A DNA stretch of 64,000 bases from Chloroflexota bacterium (GTDB lineage: Bacteria > Chloroflexota > Anaerolineae > Anaerolineales > Villigracilaceae): assembly GCA_016234555.1 (NCBI GenBank), contig JACRBJ010000060.1:1-64000 (forward strand), written 5' to 3'. How positions within the stretch are numbered: the first letter of the stretch is position 1; the number at the start of each line of letters is the position of its first letter. Below are positions 1 through 10,095 of the stretch, piece by piece. The notes under the pieces were generated by a model. It saw nothing but the letters and a program-made list of their open reading frames with translations. It searched no databases and was not told the origin of the DNA. A program made the translations under genes and the position numbers.

Positions 1-100
1 AAATTCACGTGTTCCGGGCGCTGATCTAACCCCTGCTAGACACCGACGACCTGCTAAACCGCTTTCAGACTGAAAAATCGAGCACTCCCCCTTGCTCTCC

Positions 101-120
101 GTCTGAAAATCAGACTTTTT
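101..120 (+). terminator. possible rho-independent terminator
   Basis: A 6-bp stem (GTCTGA / TCAGAC) with an AAA loop is followed directly by five T. The stem is short, so this is only a candidate; it would end a transcript entering from the left. The rest of bases 1-206 shows no gene. Confidence 0.35.
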
Positions 121-206
121 CGACAGTCTCGTTGGGCGTTTCCTTGCAAACTTTGGCTGTTTAGCAAATCTGCGACAATATCTTCCCGTATTTAGGAAAA
201 GATTCA

Positions 207-908
207 ATGGCATATCAATTGGCTGCTGTCCTCTTTACATTATCATCTATTACCTTTGCGACAATTACATATACAATCATACATGCATATCTACGCCATA
301 AGAAAGGCGGGGTTATCCCCGAAAATGTGAAGTGGATTTCTCTCTTTTCTGGAATTATTTTGTCAGTACTATTTTCTTTTGGAGTCATGTTTTGGCTGGT
401 CAAACAAACTGAAGATGTCTTCAAGCAATTTGATGAAACAGAGTTCATCAAAACCCATTATGCGGGAGTTGATTGTTCATCGCTAAAAGGATCTGTTTTT
501 CGAGCTAACGATGATATGTCCAGATCCGCTCAGTCTGTATGCTTAGCCGAAAGAGCTTGGTTTGAAAATAATATCAACTTTTGCTACCATACGGGTAATC
601 CTAACAACAACTGCTTGACTTGGATGGCGATTAAATTAGGAGATCTGAAAATCTGTGAAATGCAAAAACCATATTATGACCCTGATTCTTCTTTTTTCGA
701 TGTCGGATTCGGAGGGTTAATACTTGAGGAAGAAAAGCCGCGCGCATGGCTTTATAGGTGCTACTGGATTTACGCTAGAATGCGAGACGAATCAGCAGTT
801 TGTGATTTAATTCCATTTGCGCGTGAATCCTCAAAACAAACCGAGTGCATAAAACCCTCAACGGATGGCGACACATATTTGGAATTCAAATATGCGCCTA
901 TTTGGTAG
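207..908 (+). CDS. membrane protein of unknown function, Cys-rich outer part
   Basis: Not recognised. The 233-residue product has two hydrophobic segments, about residues 5-27 and 43-65, and then a soluble part of about 165 residues. The soluble part carries several spaced cysteines, which fits disulfides or metal binding outside the membrane. The start is supported by an AGGAAAAG-type ribosome site about 7 nt before the ATG. The gene is visibly AT-richer than hisS or the suf genes and lies beside an IS110 element, so it may belong to a transferred patch. No catalytic motif is visible. Confidence 0.65.
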   Translation: MAYQLAAVLFTLSSITFATITYTIIHAYLRHKKGGVIPENVKWISLFSGIILSVLFSFGVMFWLVKQTEDVFKQFDETEFIKTHYAGVDCSSLKGSVFRANDDMSRSAQSVCLAERAWFENNINFCYHTGNPNNNCLTWMAIKLGDLKICEMQKPYYDPDSSFFDVGFGGLILEEEKPRAWLYRCYWIYARMRDESAVCDLIPFARESSKQTECIKPSTDGDTYLEFKYAPIW

Positions 909-1058
909 GAAGTCAATTGTTGCTAATTTGCTTTGAAAATGAGTGAATTTCTTGTTTCAGCCAACGAGTCTTCAAGTCAACCCCGCCCAACAAAGCGTGC
1001 AGCAACTGTCTTGAAAGTCAAGAGCAAAACCCTCCTTTAAAGGGAAAACCAGTCCGTC

Positions 1059-2290
<1,232 letters not shown>

Positions 2291-2295
2291 ATCAA

Positions 2296-2321
2296 AAGAC
2301 CCAGACTTTTTTATCTGGGTC
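2296..2321 (-). terminator. terminator of the hisS-tRNA-His unit
   Basis: On the minus strand AAGACCCAGA pairs with TCTGGGTCTT across an A-rich loop, followed by TTGATTTT. It lies 10 nt past the tRNA-His 3' end. Confidence 0.75.
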
Positions 2322-2330
2322 TTCTTGAGG

Positions 2331-2403
2331 GGAGCCTGATGGGTTTCGAACCCACAACATCTACATCCACAGTGTAGCGCTCTGCCATTGAGCTACAGGC
2401 TCC
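2331..2403 (-). tRNA. tRNA-His (GTG anticodon)
   Basis: The 73-nt cloverleaf is complete. The acceptor arm GAGCCTG pairs with CAGGCTC, the D stem is GCTC/GAGC, and the anticodon stem CTACA/TGTAG holds the loop CTGTGGA, which gives anticodon GTG. The T stem is GTGGG/CCCAT around TTCGAAA. The extra G at position -1 opposite C73, the identity mark of tRNA-His, is encoded. CCA is not encoded. It lies 27 nt after the hisS stop on the same strand, ahead of a shared terminator, so co-transcription with its own synthetase is likely. Confidence 0.97.
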
Positions 2404-2430
2404 GTACTGGAAACGGGCGTTATTTTACCA

Positions 2431-3714
2431 TTAGGATGCATCACCCGCAAGGATTTTTTTGATGGCTTCAGCGGTGGACTCGCGCTTAACCACGACCTGC
2501 TCGCCGCTGACCAGATTCTTCACCGCCACCTGACCGTTCGCCGCCTCGTCTGGTCCCACCGTGACGACGATCCGTGCCTTCATCTTGTCCGCAAATTTGA
2601 ATTGCTTTTGCAGTTTGACCGCGTCGGGGTAGCAAATTACCTTCAAGCCTGCGCTGCGGAGTTCAGCCGCCAAAGAGAAGGATTCGCTCAACAGGCTTTT
2701 GTCGAAGACCGTTACGAGGACAGGCGCAGGGCTGGGGATAAATTCTGGAACGAGTCCCAACTCCTGCAAGACGATCCCGATGACCACGTCGCCCATCGCA
2801 AACCCGGTGGCTGGAAGCGGCTGTCCGCCCACGTCGGCAAGCAGGTTATCGTAGCGTCCGCCGCCGAGGATGGCACGCTTCAAGGAGCCGCTGGTCTCGA
2901 AGGCTTCAAAGACCGTGCCCGTGTAATACAAAAGTCCGCGCGTGATGCTGGGATCGAACTTGACGTATTCCTTCACGCCCAGCGCTTCGAGAGCCACAAA
3001 GAGGCGTGTCAGTTCCTCGTCCTTTTTCCACAAATCAAAGTTATCTAGGACAGCCCGCAAGCCGTCAAGCTGCGCTTGGGACAGACCAATCTCAAGGGCG
3101 TAGGTATCCCAATTGGCGGGAGTCATCTTCGAGCGGCGGTCCACCAGTCCCAAAACATCCACACGCTTTTCCTGTGGGATGCCCAAAGCAGCGAACTCCG
3201 CATTCATCAGCTTGCGGTTGTTGACAAAGACTGTTGCCTGTTGAGGAGTGAGGCCAACCGACTTCATAAATGTGACGCCGATGGCAATGACTTCTGCGTC
3301 CGCTTCAGGAGAGTCGACCCCGAGCATGTCCACGTTCCACTGGAAGAACTCACGGGTGCGACCCTTTTGCGGTTGTTCGTAGCGCCAGAACGGACCAAAC
3401 GACCACCAGCGGACAGGGAAAGTCAACTCGCCCTGCTTTGCGGCAATCATGCGCGCCAAGCTGGGAGTGAGTTCGGGGCGCAGGGTGACAAAATCCCCGC
3501 CGCGGTCGGTGAAAGTGAAAGACTGCTTCTTGACCAGTTCCTCGCCAGACTTCGCCGCATACAGGTCAATCGGCTCGATGAACGGCGCGTCCCATTCCTG
3601 ATAACCGAACGAGGTCGCGGCTTCGCTCATCTTTTTGTAGATGAAATTGCGCAGCGCCATCTGCTCGGGATAGAATTCTCGTGTGCCTTTTACTGCTTGT
3701 ATCTTGTTCGCCAT
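2431..3714 (-). CDS. hisS: histidyl-tRNA synthetase
   Basis: Class II synthetase that charges tRNA-His with histidine in the cytoplasm. The 427 residues match the usual bacterial length. It opens with the family's AVKGTREFYP, motif 2 is seen in FGPFWRYEQPQKGRTREFFQ, the histidine-specific loop in RGLLYYTGTVFE, and motif 3 in GGGRYDNLL. A C-terminal anticodon-binding domain follows from about residue 330. A GGAG site precedes the ATG, and a TAAAAT box 19 nt upstream gives a short leader. The next gene downstream is tRNA-His itself. Confidence 0.97.
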   Translation of the reverse strand: MANKIQAVKGTREFYPEQMALRNFIYKKMSEAATSFGYQEWDAPFIEPIDLYAAKSGEELVKKQSFTFTDRGGDFVTLRPELTPSLARMIAAKQGELTFPVRWWSFGPFWRYEQPQKGRTREFFQWNVDMLGVDSPEADAEVIAIGVTFMKSVGLTPQQATVFVNNRKLMNAEFAALGIPQEKRVDVLGLVDRRSKMTPANWDTYALEIGLSQAQLDGLRAVLDNFDLWKKDEELTRLFVALEALGVKEYVKFDPSITRGLLYYTGTVFEAFETSGSLKRAILGGGRYDNLLADVGGQPLPATGFAMGDVVIGIVLQELGLVPEFIPSPAPVLVTVFDKSLLSESFSLAAELRSAGLKVICYPDAVKLQKQFKFADKMKARIVVTVGPDEAANGQVAVKNLVSGEQVVVKRESTAEAIKKILAGDAS

Positions 3715-3810
3715 GGTGACTCCAGTGCGCGGATTTTATCACGAGTTCAGCGCCAGAGAATTGATTTCAGAGAGGTCGATGAGCGGACATTTTTATGCGA
3801 TAATACGGGC

Positions 3811-4722
3811 ATGGATACCGAACCATCATATCTTGCGCTTTATCGAGGCGGGGAACTGGGACGTCGTGCCGGGCAGGCGGTTGCTGGTCTAGAGCGTTGC
3901 AGTAATTGTCCAAGACGGTGCAACGCAAACCGAGTTAAAAGGCAGTTGGGGACATGCAAGATTGGCAGGTATGCGCGGGTAAGCAGTTATTTTCCGCATC
4001 ACGGCGAGGAGAATTGCCTGAGCGGACGCATGGGCAGCGGCACGATATTCTTCGCGCAATGCAACCTGCGTTGTGTCTTTTGCCAAAACTATGACATCAG
4101 CCAAAGCGGGGACTTTCCCGAAGCTCCGCCACAACGTCTGGCGGAGATGATGCTGGAATTGCAAGGGTTGGGATGCCACAATATCAACCTTGTCACACCG
4201 AGCCACGTTGTCGCGCAGATACTGGAGGCATTGCCGCTGGCTGTGGAACATGGCTTGAGACTTCCCCTTGTTTTCAACACATCAGGCTTTGACTCAGTCC
4301 CAACCCTGCGCCTGCTGGACGGCGTCATCGACATTTACATGCCCGACTTCAAAATGTGCAGCGAAGTCTTCTCGCTGAAATATATACTGGCGAAGGATTA
4401 CTTCAAAATAACCCAAGCCGCATTGCAGGAAATGCACAGGCAGGTCGGCGACCTAGTGCTGGACGAGAACGGCATCGCAAAACGTGGACTGCTGGTGCGT
4501 CACTTGGTCATGCCAGGCGGCGTGGCTGGTACCGAGCAAGTGATGAAATTCATATCGCGCAAACTTTCGCCAAACACGTATGTCAACCTAATGGCGCAAT
4601 ATCACCCTGCCTGGAAAGTGGACTCAATACGCTTCGCCGAGATTAACCGCCGCCCCACCGCGGAAGAATATCAACAGGCTTTGGAGTTAACTCATAAAGC
4701 GGGGATACACCGCCTGGCTTGA
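3811..4722 (+). CDS. PflX-like radical SAM protein
   Basis: Radical SAM iron-sulfur enzyme of the COG1313 group, homologous to pyruvate formate-lyase activases but of unproven target. The cluster motif CNLRCVFC gives C84, C88 and C91. Upstream lies a second Cys set, C30, C33, C37 and C49 in CSNCPRRCNANR...GTC, typical of this subgroup. The reading frame stays open about 735 nt further upstream, over hisS, but that part is antisense noise. I place the start at 3811, where a TGCGATAAT extended -10 box ends 6 nt before the ATG, which suggests a leaderless mRNA. No pfl gene is nearby. Confidence 0.85.
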   Translation: MDTEPSYLALYRGGELGRRAGQAVAGLERCSNCPRRCNANRVKRQLGTCKIGRYARVSSYFPHHGEENCLSGRMGSGTIFFAQCNLRCVFCQNYDISQSGDFPEAPPQRLAEMMLELQGLGCHNINLVTPSHVVAQILEALPLAVEHGLRLPLVFNTSGFDSVPTLRLLDGVIDIYMPDFKMCSEVFSLKYILAKDYFKITQAALQEMHRQVGDLVLDENGIAKRGLLVRHLVMPGGVAGTEQVMKFISRKLSPNTYVNLMAQYHPAWKVDSIRFAEINRRPTAEEYQQALELTHKAGIHRLA

Positions 4723-4779
4723 ACCCCAAAATTCACCGATTGAATTTTGATTTCCCTTTGGTATAATTCAATAAAATTT

Positions 4780-4839
4780 GTAGGGGCGACCCGTCAGAAT
4801 GTAAATCCGCTTCGAACACACCGGGCGGGTCGCCCCTAC
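4780..4839. repeat. GTAGGGGC-type hairpin repeat
   Basis: GTAGGGGCGACCCG (4780-4793) and its exact complement (4826-4839) form a 14-bp stem around 32 nt. It sits directly upstream of the ribosome site of the next gene. Related hairpins with the same ends lie at 13419 and 56879. Confidence 0.8.
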
Positions 4840-4855
4840 TTCAAGGAGAGAATCA

Positions 4856-5656
4856 ATGAAAATCAACTATTCGGAACCCAGCAAAGACCTTTTAATGCGT
4901 ATCGACATCCACGAGAAATACGGCTCAGCCAACATCGACGTCTGGACGAACGACCTGCTCAAACCGCAGGCGGGCATGAACATCCTCGACGTGGGCTGCG
5001 GTGCGGGAAAGCTGTGCTTCTTGTTCAACGATTACGTCAAAGGTGGCGCGAAGATCACGGGAGGAGATTTCTCCGAGGAATTGCTTGACAAGGCTCGCGA
5101 GAAGAATAAAGCCTTCGGCGCAGACATCAACTTCCAGTTTTTGGATTTCAACGAGAAATTCAAGTTCACCGACAACACCTTCGACCTTTGCACATCCGCC
5201 TTCGCCATCTACTACGCCTCGGATTTGGACTTCACTTTTGGCGAGGCGCACCGCGTCCTCAAGCCAGGTGGGCGGCTCTTCGTCTCGGGTCCGCTGCCCG
5301 AAAATAAGCAGATGTTCTACGACATCATCAAGGAAGCCACCAACGCCACCATCCCGCCCATGCCCGGCTCCTCACGTTTCAAGGGCGACATCTTCAACAC
5401 CATCAGCAAAATCTTCGCCAAGGCCGAACTGCACAAGTTCGAGAACCACCTCACCTTCCCCGAGGTCGCACCGTTCATCGATTACGTTCGCGCCTCGTTG
5501 AGCGAAGACCGCAAGCTGTGGACATCCATGTTCAACGGCAAGGATGAGTACGAAGCGCTGATTGGTAAGATTACCGACGTGGCTACACGCTGGTTTAAGC
5601 GTGATGGCAAGCTGGTCATGACCAAGGTGGTCGGCGGGATTCTCGCCACCAAATAA
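4856..5656 (+). CDS. class I SAM-dependent methyltransferase
   Basis: Cytoplasmic methyltransferase of 266 residues. SAM-binding motif I is MNILDVGCGAGK at about residues 41-52, an acidic strand-2 end follows in GGDFS, and a post-motif region RVLKPGGRLFVSGPL lies near residue 140. This is the UbiE/Methyltransf_11 pattern; the substrate is unknown. AAGGAGAG precedes the ATG. It starts a tight run of four genes (gaps of 2, 3 and -4 nt) with a cyclase-family protein, a PIG-L deacetylase and a DinB-like protein, which suggests one pathway for a small molecule. The GTAGGGGC hairpin lies in its leader. Confidence 0.85.
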   Translation: MKINYSEPSKDLLMRIDIHEKYGSANIDVWTNDLLKPQAGMNILDVGCGAGKLCFLFNDYVKGGAKITGGDFSEELLDKAREKNKAFGADINFQFLDFNEKFKFTDNTFDLCTSAFAIYYASDLDFTFGEAHRVLKPGGRLFVSGPLPENKQMFYDIIKEATNATIPPMPGSSRFKGDIFNTISKIFAKAELHKFENHLTFPEVAPFIDYVRASLSEDRKLWTSMFNGKDEYEALIGKITDVATRWFKRDGKLVMTKVVGGILATK

Positions 5657-5658
5657 CC

Positions 5659-6321
5659 ATGAACAGGAAGCTGATCGACCTCAGTCACATCGTCGAGCAT
5701 GGGCTGGTCACCTACAAAGGGCTGCCCGCGCCCATCCTTTGCGACTATCTCTCGCGGGAAGACTCGCGAAGTCACTACTCAGGCGGCACGGAATTCCACA
5801 TCGGCAAGATCGAAATGGTGGCAAACACGGGAACCTATGTGGACAGCCCCTTCCATCGTTTTGCAGATGGCATCGACCTGTCCGAACTTCCGCTTGAGTC
5901 TCTGGTTGACCTGGAGGGAGTTGTCGTCCGCGCGCAAAGCGTGGGACGTGCAATTTCCGCAACAGCGTTCAAGAATGTAAACGTGAAGGGCAAGGCTGTG
6001 CTTGTCCACACCGATTGGTCGCGTCACTGGTTGACAGACCAATATTACGAAGGTCACCCGTTCCTGACAAAAGACGCGGCGGAATTACTCGTCGAAGCAG
6101 GGGCAGCCTTCGTCGGAGTCGACACCTACAACATCGACGACACCACAGACGGGACACGCCCCGTCCACACGATTCTGCTTGGGAATCAAATCCCCATCTG
6201 CGAGCACATGTGCAGGTTCGACCTGCTCCCTGACAGCGGATTCAGATTTCACGCGGCTCCCGTCAAGGTGAAGGCGATGGGGACATTTCCCGTAAGGGCT
6301 TACGCGGTATTGGACAAATAA
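5659..6321 (+). CDS. cyclase-family protein (kynurenine formamidase-like fold)
   Basis: The 220-residue product opens with LIDLSHIVEHGLVTYKGLP, typical of the cyclase/KynB family of metal-dependent hydrolases. The family signature HxGTHxDxPxH appears as NTGTYVDSPFH at residues 56-66. D62, P64 and the last histidine are kept, but the first two histidines are Asn and Tyr. Zinc binding must therefore differ from kynurenine formamidase, so I do not assign that activity. It starts 2 nt after the methyltransferase stop and is probably translated with it. Confidence 0.8.
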   Translation: MNRKLIDLSHIVEHGLVTYKGLPAPILCDYLSREDSRSHYSGGTEFHIGKIEMVANTGTYVDSPFHRFADGIDLSELPLESLVDLEGVVVRAQSVGRAISATAFKNVNVKGKAVLVHTDWSRHWLTDQYYEGHPFLTKDAAELLVEAGAAFVGVDTYNIDDTTDGTRPVHTILLGNQIPICEHMCRFDLLPDSGFRFHAAPVKVKAMGTFPVRAYAVLDK

Positions 6322-6324
6322 CCA

Positions 6325-6957
6325 ATGAACTTCTTCGGTAAAAGGGTACTTTTTCTTGGCGCACACCCCGATGACATCGAGATCGGATGCGGCGCCTTGA
6401 TTCACCACATCGTCAAGCAGACGGAAATTTTGTGCGTTACGCTTTCAGACAATCAGAAAAATCCTGATCTGAAAAATGTCAAAGATGAACACCTGCGTTC
6501 GATGAAAGTGCTGGGCGTGCCCGATGAAAAGGTGGTCTTTGGACCTTTCACCACACGCGTCTTCCCCGATGCGCGACAGGAAATCCTTGAGTATTTTCTG
6601 GATTTACGCAAAACCTTCCAACCCGATCTGATCTTCGTCCACTCGAAGCAGGACGTCCACCAGGACCATCTCACGATGACCGACGAGGCCCTGCGCGCCT
6701 ATCGCGGGATCACCGTCCTCGGTTTTGACGTTGTCCGCTCCTCGTACGGATTCTTCCCGCACTTTTTGGTGGAAGTCACCGAGGAGGATGTACGGAAGAA
6801 AATCGAAGCCCTTGCGGAATACGAAACATACCGCGACAGATACTATTTCAACAGCGAACTGACCCGCTCGATCATGGTGCGACACGGCGCGGTGGCGGAA
6901 ATTCCCTTTGCCGAAGGCTTTGACATTTTGAGGATCGTCGGAAAGTTCGAAAAATGA
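6325..6957 (+). CDS. PIG-L (LmbE-like) deacetylase
   Basis: Zinc-dependent N-deacetylase family, usually acting on N-acetylglucosaminyl or related groups. The family motif AHPDDIEIGCG lies at residues 13-23 and supplies metal ligands. A second cluster, HSKQDVHQDH, lies near residue 105. At 210 residues the length is normal. It overlaps the next gene by 4 nt (ATGA). With a methyltransferase and a cyclase upstream, a role in tailoring a small molecule is plausible, but this is an inference. Confidence 0.88.
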   Translation: MNFFGKRVLFLGAHPDDIEIGCGALIHHIVKQTEILCVTLSDNQKNPDLKNVKDEHLRSMKVLGVPDEKVVFGPFTTRVFPDARQEILEYFLDLRKTFQPDLIFVHSKQDVHQDHLTMTDEALRAYRGITVLGFDVVRSSYGFFPHFLVEVTEEDVRKKIEALAEYETYRDRYYFNSELTRSIMVRHGAVAEIPFAEGFDILRIVGKFEK

Positions 6958-7466
6958 AATTCACTGAAATCTATCAGGAACTGGTCAACAGCACGGGAGT
7001 CATCCGCGCCCTGACGGCGAACGTCTCGCAGGAGGAAGCCCGCTCCAAGCCGACGCCTGAAAGCTGGTCCATGCTGGAGGTGGTCTGCCATCTCCACGAC
7101 GAGGAGCGCGAAGACTTCCGCGAGCATCTCGATTTCATTCTTCATCGGCAGGAAAGGGAAACCTGGAAGGAAATCGACCCGCAAAGTTGGGCGGCATCTC
7201 GAAAGTATAACGAGCAGAATTTTGTCGAAACTCAAATGAAGTTCCTCGAAGAACGGGAAAAATCCCTGGACTGGTTGATCGACCTCTCCCGCGCCGACTG
7301 GGACGTCACCTGCACGACACCGTTTGGCGTCATCTCGGCAGGCGACATCCTCGTCTCATGGGCGGCGCACGACAACCTGCACATCCGTCAACTCGTCGAA
7401 TTGAAACGTCATCAGATCGAAACCACCTCCCGTCCATACAAAATTGACTACGCGGGAGATTGGTGA
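6954..7466 (+). CDS. DinB-family protein
   Basis: Four-helix-bundle protein of 170 residues in the DinB/YfiT-like superfamily, whose members bind a divalent metal through three histidines. Histidines are visible in VCHLHDEE near residues 46-48 and in AAHDNLHIRQL near residue 142. The helix leading into WSMLEVVCHLHD is the common entry of the family. Members include thiol-dependent transferases, but no specific activity can be assigned. The ATG overlaps the previous stop, so it is the last gene of the four-gene run, followed by a strong terminator. Confidence 0.82.
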   Translation: MKFTEIYQELVNSTGVIRALTANVSQEEARSKPTPESWSMLEVVCHLHDEEREDFREHLDFILHRQERETWKEIDPQSWAASRKYNEQNFVETQMKFLEEREKSLDWLIDLSRADWDVTCTTPFGVISAGDILVSWAAHDNLHIRQLVELKRHQIETTSRPYKIDYAGDW

Positions 7467-7480
7467 AAACAAAGAGCGGA

Positions 7481-7511
7481 AAGCTGGAGGGATACGCCTC
7501 CAGCTTTTTTT
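7481..7511 (+). terminator. rho-independent terminator
   Basis: AAGCTGGAGG pairs perfectly with CCTCCAGCTT over a 6-nt loop, and the stem runs into a T tract. It ends the methyltransferase-DinB operon. Confidence 0.9.
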
Positions 7512-7551
7512 ATTCCTTCGGATTCCGCCACACCCTAATTGACGCCTTTTG

Positions 7552-7581
7552 TTGACAATTATCGTCCTAAAACTATATAAT
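7552..7581 (+). promoter_or_regulatory. sigma-70 promoter of the STAND gene
   Basis: Perfect TTGACA (7552-7557) and TATAAT (7576-7581) with an 18-nt spacer. The start codon is 67 nt downstream of the -10 box. Confidence 0.85.
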
Positions 7582-7647
7582 GAACTTGACCGAGAAGAAT
7601 GCCGGCAAACTTTATAGGCAAGGGCTGTTATCACAACAAGAGGTCGT

Positions 7648-9942
7648 ATGGCAAACGTATCCATTAATGGCAATGTAACAGATAGTGTGATGGTATTCGG
7701 GAACAACAATTACGTTGTCAAGCTCGGGGATGTAAACGGCGGTGTGGTCAATATTATCAAACCGTCGGACAAACCAAAATATTCGGCGCGCCCAACCCCG
7801 GTGACGATCAAGCCGCGCGCTTTTCCCTCCCTGCTGGATCGTGAAAACGAATTCGAGACGATCAAAAAAGCGGCGCAGTTTTCCACGCCGGTCTCGGTGT
7901 GGGGACAGGCAGGCATTGGGAAAACATCCTTCATCCGTCACCTGACCCACGTCCTGGACATGGGGAACTTCACGAGCGGCATGGTTTACCTCAACGCCGC
8001 CGGGCTTGGGTATGAAGACCTGCTCCAGGCGTTGTTTGATTCATTCTTTGACAGCGCTTCATCCTACAAGCCGGCAACGGCGGAAATTCTCCATGCCCTG
8101 CAAGGCATAAAGGCTCTTATATTTCTTGACGATTTGCAGATTGGGCGGGATGAATCTGCCTCGATGCTGGATGCCGCCCCCGGCTCCCTTTTCCTGCTGT
8201 CGTCCACTGAGCGCAATTTATGGGGGGAGGGTGAAGCAATCCAATTACGGGGATTACCCGAAGGCGAGTCGCTCAAGCTATTCGAGAAGGAACTATCCCG
8301 TCCGCTCAGCGACCAGGAAAAACCGACAGCCATAAAAATCTGCTCCGCGCTCCAGGGGCATCCGCTTCAAATTTTACAGGCAGCCGCGCTTGCCAGGGAG
8401 AATGGAAAATCTCTGGAGAACCTGCTAGCCGAGATAAGCGGCGAAAAGACGGAAAACAAATCCATGGCGTATGTGGGGCTGGCACATCTAAGCGCCTCGG
8501 AAAAACAAATCCTTGCCCTGCTCGCAGCAGCGGGCGGACATATCGTCCCGCAGGAACATATAAACGGGATATTCAAGGGCGGCGCCAACCAAAAGGACCT
8601 CCAAAGATTGACCGCCCTTGGGCTGGTCCAATCGCACAGCCCGCGATATAGCATTTCAGATACCCTCGTATCCGCAATCTCCACCGCATGGGATATCACC
8701 TCCTGGCAGGATGTTTTGCTCAACCATGCGATCAACTGGTTGAGTCAGCAACCAGCCTCGGCGTTGGTGGAAGAGTCAAGCGGACTGCTGATCCACACCA
8801 TCAAATCCGCCGGTGAAAGAAAGAAATGGCGTGAGGTGATCCAACTGGGTCGCCTGCTTGAGAAGTTCATGGTCTACTACAAGCGCTGGCAGGCATGGAT
8901 GGACATCCTGAATTTAATCCTGACCGCCGCAAAAGCACTGAAAGACAGCAAGGTCACCGCCTGGGCGCTGCACCAACTGGGAAGCCGCGCCCTCTATTTG
9001 GGACATGCCAGCGAGGCAAAAGCATTCCTTACACAAGCGCTGAACATCCGCCAGGCACTCGGGGACAGGGCGGGAGTAGCCATCACCCAGCATAACATCA
9101 ATACCCTCAATGGGATCATCGCCCCGCTAAAAGGAAGTACATCTGGTTGTAGAAAATATCTCGGCTACGGATGCGGCGGCGCAATCGGGCTGGTCGTTCT
9201 GGCTATCATGGCATGGATCGGGTTCAACTTAATCACGCCAAACACGCCTCCCACAAAAATGATTCCCACTCGTCCGACAATAACCAGGACGAACACATCC
9301 TCACCCACTCCCTCGGTTACCCCCACTGACACTCCAACAGCGACCATGACGCCAACCGAGACCTTTACGCCAACAGCAACCCCGACCCCGGTTTTGCTCT
9401 ACGATTTTGTAGTAAATGCAGACGACGCGTACTGGTACCAAGACGGCAGCGGAGAGAGTGTGGTGGAACTTAAGTTCCTGACCGAGCCGCTTGAGCCAAA
9501 CCCCGAGTTCTACCTCTCCAACGTGAGCGACGGTTACGGATATGCCGGCTGGGATTTTGACGTGCCCATGGTCAAGGAGAGAAATAGAAAACAGGTAATT
9601 CTGGCTTATCCATATTATCAGTATCATCAGATCATCGGGGAGTACACACCGTTTTTCGACAAGCCGCATCCGGATGCCTATCTCGAAGTAAAGGTCGGCT
9701 ACAAGGATGTCCCCGCGGACGACCCGGTGGGCGTGACATTTAGGATCTATCTCAACGAAAAGCTTGTCTTCGAAGAATCGTCCACGCTGGAAAAGAGGCC
9801 GGTCATATATATCCCAAATACTCCGGTCAATGTTTTTGAGGGAGTCAACGTCTTCAGGCTCGAAGTAGATGCCGCCGATGGTGTGGCTACACAAGACTAT
9901 CCGCTCTGGGCTGTTGTGAAACTTTGGGATAGAAAACCATAG
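7648..9942 (+). CDS. membrane-bound STAND NTPase with extracytoplasmic beta domain
   Basis: Signalling ATPase of 764 residues. Residues 1-36 are a short Gly/Asn/Val-rich beta segment (NGNV...GNNN...NGGVVN) seen at the front of many bacterial STAND proteins. The NTPase core has Walker A GQAGIGKT (86-93) and Walker B ALIFLDD (156-162), followed by a winged-helix-like and TPR-like helical part to about residue 480. A single membrane helix lies near 511-531, then a Pro/Thr-rich linker (about 532-584) and a C-terminal beta-rich domain of about 180 residues. The core should face the cytoplasm and the C-terminus the outside. It has its own promoter and terminator. The ligand and output are unknown. 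Confidence 0.8.
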   Translation: MANVSINGNVTDSVMVFGNNNYVVKLGDVNGGVVNIIKPSDKPKYSARPTPVTIKPRAFPSLLDRENEFETIKKAAQFSTPVSVWGQAGIGKTSFIRHLTHVLDMGNFTSGMVYLNAAGLGYEDLLQALFDSFFDSASSYKPATAEILHALQGIKALIFLDDLQIGRDESASMLDAAPGSLFLLSSTERNLWGEGEAIQLRGLPEGESLKLFEKELSRPLSDQEKPTAIKICSALQGHPLQILQAAALARENGKSLENLLAEISGEKTENKSMAYVGLAHLSASEKQILALLAAAGGHIVPQEHINGIFKGGANQKDLQRLTALGLVQSHSPRYSISDTLVSAISTAWDITSWQDVLLNHAINWLSQQPASALVEESSGLLIHTIKSAGERKKWREVIQLGRLLEKFMVYYKRWQAWMDILNLILTAAKALKDSKVTAWALHQLGSRALYLGHASEAKAFLTQALNIRQALGDRAGVAITQHNINTLNGIIAPLKGSTSGCRKYLGYGCGGAIGLVVLAIMAWIGFNLITPNTPPTKMIPTRPTITRTNTSSPTPSVTPTDTPTATMTPTETFTPTATPTPVLLYDFVVNADDAYWYQDGSGESVVELKFLTEPLEPNPEFYLSNVSDGYGYAGWDFDVPMVKERNRKQVILAYPYYQYHQIIGEYTPFFDKPHPDAYLEVKVGYKDVPADDPVGVTFRIYLNEKLVFEESSTLEKRPVIYIPNTPVNVFEGVNVFRLEVDAADGVATQDYPLWAVVKLWDRKP

Positions 9943-9962
9943 TAATCTTGATTTCAAGCCAC

Positions 9963-9996
9963 AAAGTGGAGTTGAGATTTCTCAGCTCCACTTTTT
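9963..9996 (+). terminator. rho-independent terminator
   Basis: AAAGTGGAG pairs with CTCCACTTT around a loop that can itself pair (GAGA/TCTC), and then five T follow. It separates the STAND gene from the WD40 gene, so the two are not simply one operon. Confidence 0.85.
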
Positions 9997-10095
9997 ACAT
10001 TTTGGCGGCTTGGAATCAATAAGGTGGTTATAATCCAAGCGCTGCATCACCTACAGTACCCATCATGAATGTAAAGAGGGTATGGAGACAGAGAC

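Noticed and set aside
3076-3810. Frame continuing upstream of the PflX-like gene over hisS
   Set aside because: It is antisense to hisS, and the family start and a -10 box fit 3811.
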